DNA of 40,717 bases from CAZUMW01 sp964621615 (GTDB taxonomy: Bacteria; Desulfobacterota; WTBG01; CAIYCZ01; CAIRTM01): contig CAZUMW010000040.1 in assembly GCA_964621615.1 (NCBI GenBank), positions 1 through 40,717 of the forward strand. The letters are read 5' to 3'. Shown piece by piece: positions 15,088-22,714 of this stretch. Each line of letters starts with the position of its first letter. Position 1 is the first letter of the stretch. The translations under genes were made by a program, and so were the position numbers. The notes under the pieces are model-generated. The model did no database searches. It was not told the DNA's origin and saw only the letters and a program-made list of their open reading frames with translations.

Positions 15088-16110
15088 ATGAAGACAGTAG
15101 CGGTTCAGGATGCGGTCGGAATGGTGCTGGGGCATGACCTGACTGAGATTATCCCGGGGCAGCACAAGATCCCCGCCTTTAAAAAGGGACACATTATTGC
15201 CGAGGATGATATCCCCCGGCTGCTGAACATGGGCAAAGAGCACGTCTACGTTCTCGAGCTGGGCGAGGGCATGATTCATGAAAACGAAGCGGCTGAGCGC
15301 ATGGCACAGGCCGCCTTGGGGCCCGGCATATCCCTGTCCCGGCCCGCGGAGGGAAAAGTCGAGCTGAGCGCAAAGCAGCGGGGGCTGCTGAAAATAAACG
15401 CCGGTGCGCTGTATGAGATCAATCTGATAGAGGGAATTATGTTTTCAACGATCCACACGGATCAGGTGGTGGGGCACGGGGAAAAGCTCGGCGGCACCCG
15501 CATCATCCCGCTGGTTATTGAAGACGCTTCTGTCAGACGCGTAGAGGCGATATGCGCTGATGCGGGGAATCTGATCGAGGTGAAGCCGCTCAGGGATCGC
15601 GCTGTGGGCATCGTAACCACGGGCAGCGAAGTGTACCGGGGCCGCATCGATGATGCGTTCGGGCCGGTTCTCAGAAAAAAATTCACACAGCTGGGGAGCC
15701 ACGTTTTCCGGCAGATTATTGTCGACGATGATGCAGACATGATCGCAGGAGCAATCCGGACTCTGATTTCGGAGGGGGCGGAGCTCGTTGCCGCAACGGG
15801 GGGCATGTCCGTTGACCCAGACGATGTCACCCCTTCGGGAATCAGGGCTGCTGGCGGCGACAGCATAATCTACGGTGCGCCGGTACTCCCGGGGGCCATG
15901 TTTTTGTATGGGAGCGTGAGCGGCATTCCGGTGGTTGGGCTTCCCGGATGCGTCATGTACTGCGCGACAACTGTTTTTGATCTTGTCGTTCCCCGGATTC
16001 TTGCCGGAGAGCGGATAGCCCGAGCGGATCTTGCCCGCCTGGGGCACGGCGGGTTCTGCAGGAGCTGCCGGGAATGCCGGTATCCGCTGTGCGGTTTCGG
16101 TAAAGGGTAA
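15088..16110 (+). CDS. MoeA/MogA-like molybdopterin-binding protein with C-terminal cysteine cluster
   Basis: A 340-residue protein with a MoaB/Mog-fold domain in its second half: VGIVTTGSEVYRG, AATGGMSVDPDDVTPSG and VVGLPGCVMY are the molybdopterin-binding signatures of MoeA/MogA. The N-terminal part (AVGMVLGHDLTEIIPGQ, FKKGHIIAEDDIPRLLNMG) is a MoeA domain II-like segment, shorter than in canonical MoeA. The extreme C-terminus FCRSCRECRYPLCGFGKG has four Cys in CxxCxxCxxxxC spacing, not present in standard MoeA; similar tails occur in molybdopterin-binding proteins from selenium-hydroxylase clusters. ATG at 15088 has AGGA upstream. It may insert Mo or form a specialised cofactor. Confidence 0.85.
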   Translation: MKTVAVQDAVGMVLGHDLTEIIPGQHKIPAFKKGHIIAEDDIPRLLNMGKEHVYVLELGEGMIHENEAAERMAQAALGPGISLSRPAEGKVELSAKQRGLLKINAGALYEINLIEGIMFSTIHTDQVVGHGEKLGGTRIIPLVIEDASVRRVEAICADAGNLIEVKPLRDRAVGIVTTGSEVYRGRIDDAFGPVLRKKFTQLGSHVFRQIIVDDDADMIAGAIRTLISEGAELVAATGGMSVDPDDVTPSGIRAAGGDSIIYGAPVLPGAMFLYGSVSGIPVVGLPGCVMYCATTVFDLVVPRILAGERIARADLARLGHGGFCRSCRECRYPLCGFGKG

Positions 16111-16160
16111 TATAAGGGGTTATATCTTTTCCTTCCTTTTTTCCACAGTTTTAATTTTAT

Positions 16161-17417
16161 ATGCGTGAAAAAAAGACCAGGATAGCTTTTGCCGCCCCCA
16201 TAAAACGGTGGCAGATTTTAAAAGACGTTATAGAGGGCCGCCTCTCTTTGCGGGAGGCAAGCACCATGATGGGGGTGAGCTACCGCCAGGCGATACGGCT
16301 CAAAAACGCCATGCTGACAAGCGGGGTGCGGGGGCTTATTCACGGCAACACCGGCAAAAAGCCGTCAAATATTATCAGCGACTCCATAAAAAACACCATC
16401 CTGGAATTGTCGCAAAAGGAAAGCTACCGGGGGATGAACGACACGCACTTCTGCGAGCATTTGCGCGTTCGCGAGGGGATTGTGGTAAGCCGCGAGATTG
16501 TCAGGCAGGTCAGGCGCAATGCAGGCATAGTGCCCGTTCACCAGAAGCGCTCGGCACCGGTGAAAATCTCGCGCAATCCGCACGAAGGGGAAACCGTGCT
16601 GTGGTACAGCATACACCATGAATGGTTTTCCGGCTCCCCGCCGTCCTGCTGCCTTATTATCGCCATCGATCACGATACCGGCAAATGTCTTGCAGCCCGC
16701 TTTTTTCAGGAAGAAAGCAGCGCGGCATATCTGTGGATACTCAGGGAGATTGTCAGCAGATACGGCATTCCGTCTGCGATGATTCAGGACTGCAACAGCT
16801 TTTTGAAGCGTGTTGACAAGCACTGGTCTCTGCAGGAGCAGCTCAGCGGCGAGCAGTTTCCAACCCAGGTCGGTGCTGCATTGAAAATGCTTGGCATCAC
16901 TGTTGTCTATGCGGGCACAAAACGAAAAAAGAGGCTTCTCAAGAGAGTTTTTGAAGAGTTTTATGTGTGCCTGATCGAAGAAATCGAAAAGAGCGAGATA
17001 AACAGCATACCGCAGGCGAACATGTTTCTCGATGCTCAGTATATTCCGCTTTTCAACAGCCTGTATGCCATCACCTCAACGGCGATTAAAAAGGCATGGA
17101 AGCCGCTTGACAGCGCTGATGTACATCGTGTTTGCAGCCTGCGCTATGAAGCTGAGGTGGATAGCAATAGCATGCTCAGCCTCGGCGATATCAGCATCGC
17201 CGTGCCGCAGGGATGGAAAAAAATCCTGTCCAGAAATACCCCGCTTGAAGTCAGGCAGCTGCTGGACGGAAGCTGGCGCGTGTATTATCAGGACGCCATT
17301 GTTACCGAGCATCCTGCCACCCCGGTGTTTGAGCCGCAGCGGACAACATACTCCCGCAGAAGGGGAAAGGGGGCTGTGGAAGACAATGTGCAGTATGTCT
17401 ATACGAATATGACATAA
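16161..17417 (+). CDS. ISNCY-type transposase homologue with degraded catalytic triad (possibly domesticated)
   Basis: A 418-residue intact reading frame. N-terminal helix-turn-helix (IEGRLSLREASTMMGVSYRQ, about 24-43), HTH-linker RGLIHGNTGKKPSN, then an RNase H-like integrase core. Compared with the ISNCY family pattern, MDGSxHDWxEGRGP is here WYSIHHEWFSGSPP, so the first catalytic Asp is Tyr149. The second Asp is kept (Asp210 in AMIQDCNSFLK). The KGRxER motif is KKRLLKR, so the catalytic Glu is Lys261. The C-terminal beta-barrel-like part (SLGDISIAVPQGWKK) is retained. No terminal inverted repeats or target duplications could be identified around it. Intact length with loss of catalysis suggests a DNA-binding, possibly regulatory, role. 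It starts 50 bp after the MoeA-like gene without a clear ribosome binding site. Confidence 0.8.
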   Translation: MREKKTRIAFAAPIKRWQILKDVIEGRLSLREASTMMGVSYRQAIRLKNAMLTSGVRGLIHGNTGKKPSNIISDSIKNTILELSQKESYRGMNDTHFCEHLRVREGIVVSREIVRQVRRNAGIVPVHQKRSAPVKISRNPHEGETVLWYSIHHEWFSGSPPSCCLIIAIDHDTGKCLAARFFQEESSAAYLWILREIVSRYGIPSAMIQDCNSFLKRVDKHWSLQEQLSGEQFPTQVGAALKMLGITVVYAGTKRKKRLLKRVFEEFYVCLIEEIEKSEINSIPQANMFLDAQYIPLFNSLYAITSTAIKKAWKPLDSADVHRVCSLRYEAEVDSNSMLSLGDISIAVPQGWKKILSRNTPLEVRQLLDGSWRVYYQDAIVTEHPATPVFEPQRTTYSRRRGKGAVEDNVQYVYTNMT

Positions 17418-17435
17418 TTGCTTTGCATATGATAT

Positions 17436-17467
17436 GACATTTTTTGTTTGGTGCAAATGTCTTTTTT
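17436..17467 (+). terminator. Probable intrinsic terminator after the transposase-like gene
   Basis: GACATTT (17436-17442) pairs with AAATGTC (17455-17461) around a 12-nt loop and is followed by TTTTTT (17462-17467). The stem is AT-rich, so strength is moderate. It separates the transposase-like gene from the cassette II leader. Confidence 0.5.
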
Positions 17468-17473
17468 AGGGGG

Positions 17474-17503
17474 TTGTCATTAAAGGAATAATCTATTTAT
17501 TAT
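17474..17503 (+). promoter_or_regulatory. Candidate promoter of hydroxylase cassette II
   Basis: TTGTCA (17474-17479), an 18-bp spacer and TATTAT (17498-17503) form a plausible sigma-70 promoter, leaving a leader of about 200 nt before the ATG at 17716. Confidence 0.4.
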
Positions 17504-17572
17504 TAAAAGACAATCGAGTTTTTCAATAATAGGAAATTGCAAAGCACGGATTTGGATGAGCCACATTTAATG

Positions 17573-17629
17573 AGGCACCGCCGGTATATTGCCGGTTTTT
17601 TTGCATGCCGAAAAAACAGCGGCAATATC
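17573..17629 (+). other. Large hairpin in the leader of hydroxylase cassette II
   Basis: ATATTGCCG (17586-17594) pairs with CGGCAATAT (17620-17628), and inside it GTTTTTT pairs with AAAAAAC, giving an interrupted stem of about 16 bp. The left arm overlaps a shorter hairpin (GCCGG, 7-nt loop, CCGGT) followed by seven T, which looks like an intrinsic terminator. The two structures are mutually exclusive. A riboregulatory role is possible but not shown. Confidence 0.45.
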
Positions 17630-17715
17630 GTCAAACAGGGATGGGTACTGTGTCGTTAGCCCGGTGTGTTTTATATACCACTATTTTTTATTAATCGATT
17701 GAAGGAGGTAACATC

Positions 17716-18582
17716 ATGCCAAGCAGTAGAATTCTACCGGAGTTTGAACTGCTGATGCCGCAAAGTGTTGAGGAAGCGGTAAAGCTACTTAAGAAGTATA
17801 AAGACAAGGCGACCGTGCTGGCCGGCGGAACCGATGTGATTGTTTCGGCTACCCAGGGCTTTGCTACGGAATACGTCATCAGCCTTGCCAGGGTGCCCAA
17901 GCTTGACTATGTCAAGCACAGCGCATCCGGCGGCCTGAAGCTCGGCGCTATGGCAACGCTGCAGCAGGTTGCCGATGACGAGAACGTCAAGAAAAACTAT
18001 CCGGCGCTGTGGAAGTCCGCCGCAAATAACGGTACCCCGCAGACAAGAAACATGGGCACGGTGATGGGCAATGTCATGCGCGCATCCCCTTCAGGCGACT
18101 GTGCCTGTGCGCTGCTCGCGCTCGGCGCAAAGATTGTTTTCGAGGGGCCGCGCGGCAAGCGCGAAGTTTCAATCGACGATTTTTTTATCGACTACAAGGT
18201 AACCGCACGGAAAGCGGACGAGCTTGCTGTAGAGATTAAAGTGCCCGCACCGAAGGACGGCGTTGTCTCCGCCTTTAACCGCATTACCCGCACGACCCTT
18301 GATTTGTCCAAAATAAATGCGGCCGTATGCCTGACCATTGCCAACGGGACCTGTAAAAACGCCCGCATTGCCATGGGCGCTGTTGCTCCCAAAACAATCC
18401 GCCTGACAGATACGGAAGAGCTGCTTAAAGGCCAGAAAATAACCGATTCGATTCTTGATGCCATTGCCGCATCGGTTGCATCACAGATCAGCCCGATCGA
18501 TGATGTGCGGTCCACATCCGAGTACCGGCGGGATGTTTCCCCGGTGCTGCTTAAGAGAACTATCGCAGAGGCCATTGGATAA
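17716..18582 (+). CDS. Molybdenum hydroxylase medium subunit II, FAD-binding (CoxM-like)
   Basis: A 288-residue paralogue of the cassette I FAD subunit, with the same length and motif positions: TVLAGGTDVIVSA (about 33-45), NVMRASPSGDCACALLALGA (about 119-138) and the C-terminal DVRSTSEYRR. It belongs to the flavin-binding medium chain of xanthine dehydrogenase-type enzymes and passes electrons on from the 2Fe-2S subunit. ATG at 17716 is preceded by GAAGGAGGT. It is the first gene of cassette II; the small-subunit start lies 38 bp after its stop. The protein begins MPSSRILPEFELLMPQSVEEA, nearly the same as copy I (MSNSRILPEFDLLVPQ), showing duplication within the lineage. Confidence 0.93.
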   Translation: MPSSRILPEFELLMPQSVEEAVKLLKKYKDKATVLAGGTDVIVSATQGFATEYVISLARVPKLDYVKHSASGGLKLGAMATLQQVADDENVKKNYPALWKSAANNGTPQTRNMGTVMGNVMRASPSGDCACALLALGAKIVFEGPRGKREVSIDDFFIDYKVTARKADELAVEIKVPAPKDGVVSAFNRITRTTLDLSKINAAVCLTIANGTCKNARIAMGAVAPKTIRLTDTEELLKGQKITDSILDAIAASVASQISPIDDVRSTSEYRRDVSPVLLKRTIAEAIG

Positions 18583-18620
18583 GAATATAACTGACAGGTA
18601 TTTATAAGGGAGTGAGCATT

Positions 18621-19127
18621 ATGAATAAACATCCGATTTCGCTTACAATCAATAACAGGGAATATGATATTATGGTTGCCGGGCATCACACGCTGCTGCA
18701 GGTGATGCGCGATCAGCTTGATTTAACCGAAGTAAAATACGGCTGCGGCCGCGGGGAGTGCGGTGCCTGCTCGGTGCTCGTTGACGACCCCGGCGAGCCG
18801 ACCGGAAGAAAAGTCATTGACTCGTGCCTGGTGCTGGCCGCGACAATGGACGGAAAAAAGCTGACCACCTCCCGCGGTCTGGGTGAGAGCGAAGGCCAGC
18901 TCAATAATGTGCAGGAGGCGATTGTAGAGGAAAGCGCTATTCAGTGCGGGTTCTGCACGCCGGGTATGGCGGTGAAGGCGACCTCCCTGCTGGAGAAAAA
19001 TCCCAAGGCTACCGAGGAAGAGATCCGCTTCGGACTCGAGGGTAATATCTGCCGCTGCACCGGTTATGTCAAAATAGTCGATGCGGTTAAAAAAGCCCAG
19101 AAAACAATGAAAAAAGCCAAGAAATAA
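18621..19127 (+). CDS. Molybdenum hydroxylase small subunit II, (2Fe-2S)-binding
   Basis: A 168-residue two-cluster iron-sulfur subunit. The first cluster has Cys42, 47, 50 and 69 (GCGRGECGAC). The second has Cys109, 112, 144 and 146 (CGFCTPG and CRC), all in canonical form, unlike copy I, which carries an extra Cys and CTGG. ATG at 18621 has AAGGGAG 8-9 nt upstream; GTG at 18612 is an unlikely alternative. The C-terminal tail is lysine-rich (KKAQKTMKKAKK). The gap to the large subunit start is 25 bp. Confidence 0.93.
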   Translation: MNKHPISLTINNREYDIMVAGHHTLLQVMRDQLDLTEVKYGCGRGECGACSVLVDDPGEPTGRKVIDSCLVLAATMDGKKLTTSRGLGESEGQLNNVQEAIVEESAIQCGFCTPGMAVKATSLLEKNPKATEEEIRFGLEGNICRCTGYVKIVDAVKKAQKTMKKAKK

Positions 19128-19152
19128 TTAAATACACGGAGGTCTGTTAATT

Positions 19153-21534
19153 ATGGCAACGTCTGTTGTTGGAAAAAGAATACCAAAAGTTGATTCGCGG
19201 GAAAAAGTTCTCGGCACAGCGGAATATGCCGGCGATATCCGCATGAAGGGTATGCTCTACGGTAAGATTATCCGCTCACTGGAATACGCCCACGCACGAG
19301 TCAAAAGCATTGACTTTAAAGAGGCGATGAAAATGCCCGGCGTTATAAAATGTGTGGGGCCGGAAGATGTCACGCCGAACGGATACAACACCACGATCAT
19401 GAAGCTGCTGGTTCCTGAGTCATTTGTCGAGGTGTTCGGTGAAATTTCTGAAATGTATGTGTTTAACAAACATGTAAAATACCAGGGCGATGCGGTGTGC
19501 GGCATTATTGCCGAGACCGAAGAGCAGGCCGAGCGGGCTGCAGATAAGGTGAAAATCAAATATGAGAAGCTGCCGGTTTACCTGACGGCAGAGGAAGCAA
19601 AGCAGCCCGATGCGGTGCAGTTTACCGAACTGAAGCCCGGCAACCTGGCCGGCGAGTTTGACCCGGGCTTTTTCCCGGGCAAGGCCTACGGCTGGCCTGA
19701 TGCCGACACCGGCAAGATAGGCGATGAGCTCGAGTCCGAATGTGATCTGGTGGTAGGCGATGAGTTTTATCTGAACAAGGTGAAGCAGTGCCAGATGGAA
19801 AATAACTGTGCGGTTGCGCTGTATGATGAGCGCGGTCGCCTGACCTGCTGGTCGTCTTCTCAGATGCCGAAGCCCGTGCAGGTGCTGCTGGCGGACCTGT
19901 TTGATCTGCCCCTGTCGCGTATGCGCTATGTAACCACAATTGTCGGCGGCGCATTCGGTGCCCGGCTGGGCATGGTGTGCGAGCCGCATGCCTGCGCTCT
20001 GGCAATGGTAGTGCCCGGACATCCGGTCAAAGTCGAAATGACGCGCGAGGAGGACTGGCTTGCCTCGGAAACCCGCTTTCCCGGCGACTACAAGATGAAA
20101 ATGGGCTTCAAAAAAGACGGCACGCCGGTATTTGTTGATGCGCACTTTACCGGCTACAAGGGCGGATATTATACACATGGTAACGGCCCCATTTTCTGCG
20201 CAGCCGCCTTTGTGCACGGCATGTATAAGTGGCGCACCATGCGCCAGAAAGGCGACTGCTACTTTACCAATCAGGTTCCCTGCGGTGCGTTCCGCGGTTA
20301 CGGCAACCCGCAGACATCCTTTGTTCAGGAGCAGCTGATCGATGTTGCCTGTGAGAAGCTGGGGCTTGATTCTGTTGAGTGGCGCAAAAAATGGCACAAG
20401 ACCATTGGCGACGAAACGTGGCTGAAGGGCGTCACCTATGCCTCCGATGATCTCAACGGCTGCATCGATATCGCCGCCAAGGAGTTCAAGTGGTATGAAA
20501 AGAAGAAAAAGTATGCCAAGCAGAAAGGCCCCAAGCGCCGGGGCATCGGCATGGCAATTATGAACCATACCTCGGGCGCATGGCCGATGCTGCTCGAGCA
20601 CACCGTCTGTACCGCCAAGCTCAATGAGGACTGCACGGTCGAGCTGATGCAGTCTGTGTCCGATCTGGGAACCGGCGGGCACACCGCGATCGTACAGATG
20701 GCGGCCGATACGCTCGGCTGGCCGCTGGAGGACATCCATTTGAAAACAGGCGACTCGGATGTGAACGGCTTTGACATCGGCGCGCACGCAAGCCGAACGG
20801 TCTACTGTGGCGGGCCGGCAACGATCGAAGCCTGCGAAAGCGTGAAGAAGCAGCTTCTCGAGCGCGCTGGGCAGCTTCTGGAGGCCCGCGTCGAGGATCT
20901 GGAGATGGACAGCAAGAAGATCATCTCCGTTAAAGGTAACCCTGACAAATCCGTTGACGCCCGCAGGATCGCCAGCGAGGGCGTATACAACTTCTTCGAT
21001 CCGGTCAGCGGCAAGCAGCTCGGCGTTCCGGGCCAGATCCAGGGCTACTCGAGCTTCCTGGCAAATCACTGCTCCCCGCCAATGGGCGCTACGTTCTCCG
21101 AGGTTGAAGTTGACGTTGAAACCGGCGAGGTTAAGCTGATCGAGCTGGTGAACGCTCATGATATCGGCAAGGCAATCCATCCGCCGTCGGTCGAGGGACA
21201 GCTCGAGGGCGGTGCTCAGCAGGGCCTGGGACAGGTTATGACCGAGGACATGCTGTATGACAAGGACGGCCACTGCCTGAACAACGACTTTACCGACTAC
21301 AAGATGCTCGGGCCGTCTGATATGCCCAAAGCTAAAATCATACTGGTCGAGACGGCTCCGGATCCCATCGGACCGATGGGTGCCAAGAGCTGCGGTGAGT
21401 CAGCGCTTATGGGCCCGATCGGCTCGGTTGCAAACGCGATAGCGGACGCAACCGGCATTCGGTTCAGCCAGGCGCCGATCACGCCGGAGAGGATACTGAA
21501 AAAGATAAAAGAAAGCGGTAAAACGTACGAATAA
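19153..21534 (+). CDS. Molybdenum hydroxylase large (molybdopterin-binding) subunit II, xanthine dehydrogenase family
   Basis: A 793-residue catalytic subunit colinear with copy I almost residue for residue. VGGAFGARLGM (about 264-274), DLGTGGHTAIVQMAADTLGW and the catalytic Glu in GAKSCGESALMG (E749) are all present. The pocket motif is CGAFRGYGNPQ with the usual Arg381, in contrast to Gln381 in copy I. The start at 19153 has GGAGG about 10 nt upstream. It is selenium-dependent by association (YqeB, YqeC, SelD). The substrate is not determinable; N-heterocycles are usual for the family. It is followed by a strong terminator and then yqeB, the same order as in cassette I. Two full, intact paralogous enzymes suggest two substrates or two conditions. 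Confidence 0.93.
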   Translation: MATSVVGKRIPKVDSREKVLGTAEYAGDIRMKGMLYGKIIRSLEYAHARVKSIDFKEAMKMPGVIKCVGPEDVTPNGYNTTIMKLLVPESFVEVFGEISEMYVFNKHVKYQGDAVCGIIAETEEQAERAADKVKIKYEKLPVYLTAEEAKQPDAVQFTELKPGNLAGEFDPGFFPGKAYGWPDADTGKIGDELESECDLVVGDEFYLNKVKQCQMENNCAVALYDERGRLTCWSSSQMPKPVQVLLADLFDLPLSRMRYVTTIVGGAFGARLGMVCEPHACALAMVVPGHPVKVEMTREEDWLASETRFPGDYKMKMGFKKDGTPVFVDAHFTGYKGGYYTHGNGPIFCAAAFVHGMYKWRTMRQKGDCYFTNQVPCGAFRGYGNPQTSFVQEQLIDVACEKLGLDSVEWRKKWHKTIGDETWLKGVTYASDDLNGCIDIAAKEFKWYEKKKKYAKQKGPKRRGIGMAIMNHTSGAWPMLLEHTVCTAKLNEDCTVELMQSVSDLGTGGHTAIVQMAADTLGWPLEDIHLKTGDSDVNGFDIGAHASRTVYCGGPATIEACESVKKQLLERAGQLLEARVEDLEMDSKKIISVKGNPDKSVDARRIASEGVYNFFDPVSGKQLGVPGQIQGYSSFLANHCSPPMGATFSEVEVDVETGEVKLIELVNAHDIGKAIHPPSVEGQLEGGAQQGLGQVMTEDMLYDKDGHCLNNDFTDYKMLGPSDMPKAKIILVETAPDPIGPMGAKSCGESALMGPIGSVANAIADATGIRFSQAPITPERILKKIKESGKTYE

Positions 21535-21545
21535 GGGAAATACCG

Positions 21546-21579
21546 GGGGCTGCTGCAGACAATGCAGCAGCCCCTTTTT
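21546..21579 (+). terminator. Strong intrinsic terminator after hydroxylase II large subunit
   Basis: GGGGCTGCTGCA and TGCAGCAGCCCC form a perfect 12-bp stem with loop GACAA, followed by TTTTT. It lies 12 bp after the stop codon and before yqeB copy 2, mirroring the terminator in cassette I. Confidence 0.95.
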
Positions 21580-21622
21580 CTTTATGGCATATGTCTGCTA
21601 CAATGAAAGTGACGTGATATTC

Positions 21623-22450
21623 ATGGAAAAAGAAATTGTTGTCATGCGGGGCGGCGGCGACCTGGGATCAGGGGTGGCGCACCGGTTGCATCGCAGCGGT
21701 TTCCGGGTGCTTATTCTCGAAGTTGCTCAGCCGCTGGTTGTCAGGCGCACCGTATCGTTTGCGCAGGCCGTTATCGATGGACAGACGACCGTTGAAGAGA
21801 TAACGGCTGTGCGTGCCGGATCGCCAGGGGAAATACGGGATGCGTGGCAAAGCGGCAGCATTCCGATTATGGTCGATCCCGAAATGAACATATGTAAAGA
21901 AATACCGCCGGATGTGCTGATCGATGCAACGCTGGCCAAGCGCGACACCGGCATGCGGCCTGATATGGCGCCGCTGACCATAGCGCTCGGCCCGGGGTTT
22001 GAGGCCGGCGTGCACGCAGATATCGTGATTGAAACCAACCGCGGTCACGATCTGGGGCGGCTCATATACACGGGCATGGCAGAGCCGGATACCGGAACGC
22101 CTGCTCCGGTCAAGGGCCACGGCAGGGAGCGGGTTCTGCGCGCGCCCTGCGACGGCGCAATCAGCCACGTGCTTGATATCGGCTCGATAGTCAAAGCGGG
22201 CGACCTTATCTGCCGCGTGGAGGATAAGCCGGTGAAGGCCGTTTTTGACGGCATTATACGCGGCCTCATAATGAACGGCAGGCAGGTGACCGCCGGCATG
22301 AAGATCGGGGATGTTGATCCGCGCCCCGTCTACGAGCACTGTTTTACCATATCCGATAAAGCCCGTGCCCTGGGCGGATCGGTTCTTGAAGCAATACTGC
22401 ACACCCGTCATCACACCGCCCAGGCCCACGCTGCCCAAGACTGCACGTAA
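21623..22450 (+). CDS. yqeB: YqeB-family selenium-dependent molybdenum hydroxylase system protein (copy 2)
   Basis: A 275-residue paralogue of the YqeB at 2016-2846. The glycine-rich VMRGGGDLGSGVAHRLHR and VAQPLVVRRTVSFAQAV motifs are at the N-terminus, and the lipoyl-like LRAPCDGAISHVLDIGSIVKAG is in the C-terminal half. It is presumed to act in forming or inserting the selenium-containing Mo cofactor. ATG at 21623 is preferred because the family begins just before the GGGD motif; ATG at 21584 would add 13 residues. The ribosome binding site is weak, which fits its position behind a strong terminator. The C-terminus is followed by 260 bp of non-coding DNA. Confidence 0.87.
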   Translation: MEKEIVVMRGGGDLGSGVAHRLHRSGFRVLILEVAQPLVVRRTVSFAQAVIDGQTTVEEITAVRAGSPGEIRDAWQSGSIPIMVDPEMNICKEIPPDVLIDATLAKRDTGMRPDMAPLTIALGPGFEAGVHADIVIETNRGHDLGRLIYTGMAEPDTGTPAPVKGHGRERVLRAPCDGAISHVLDIGSIVKAGDLICRVEDKPVKAVFDGIIRGLIMNGRQVTAGMKIGDVDPRPVYEHCFTISDKARALGGSVLEAILHTRHHTAQAHAAQDCT

Positions 22451-22588
22451 GGGAGCCGGGTCTGACCCGAGGTAGTAACACCCATCCATTATTATCTCCT
22501 GTCAGGCCGCTGTTTTCCTTTTACACTGGACAGCTGCAACGGATAGTGCCGCACTGTACGGATGTGCCTGTGTTTGTTTGATCGGAAT

Positions 22589-22634
22589 CATTTTGCGCAT
22601 GCTGCGCACGGTGGCGTGAAGCATGCGCAAAATG
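22589..22634 (+). other. 15-bp perfect hairpin upstream of the MoxR gene
   Basis: CATTTTGCGCATGCT (22589-22603) and AGCATGCGCAAAATG (22620-22634) are exact reverse complements around a 16-nt loop. A second hairpin, CCGCAGC GT GCTGCGG (about 22663-22678), follows within the leader. There is no T-run after either on the plus strand. The rest of 22451-22714 shows no gene. Confidence 0.75.
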
Positions 22635-22714
22635 GTGAACAATAAATAATTACCGGGATGCTCCGCAGCGTGCTGCGGGGGAGTATCATTTATTATTATG
22701 TTGAGAGGTAGGTT

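Noticed and set aside
17418..17715. Moco riboswitch or terminal inverted repeat of an insertion sequence
   Set aside because: The sequence does not show the conserved Moco motif as I remember it, and no matching end is found upstream of the transposase-like gene.
19420..21273. 617-codon minus-strand frame opposite hydroxylase II large subunit
   Set aside because: It lies entirely antisense to a clearly homologous catalytic subunit and shows no recognisable domain or ribosome binding site; long antisense frames are expected in GC-rich genes.
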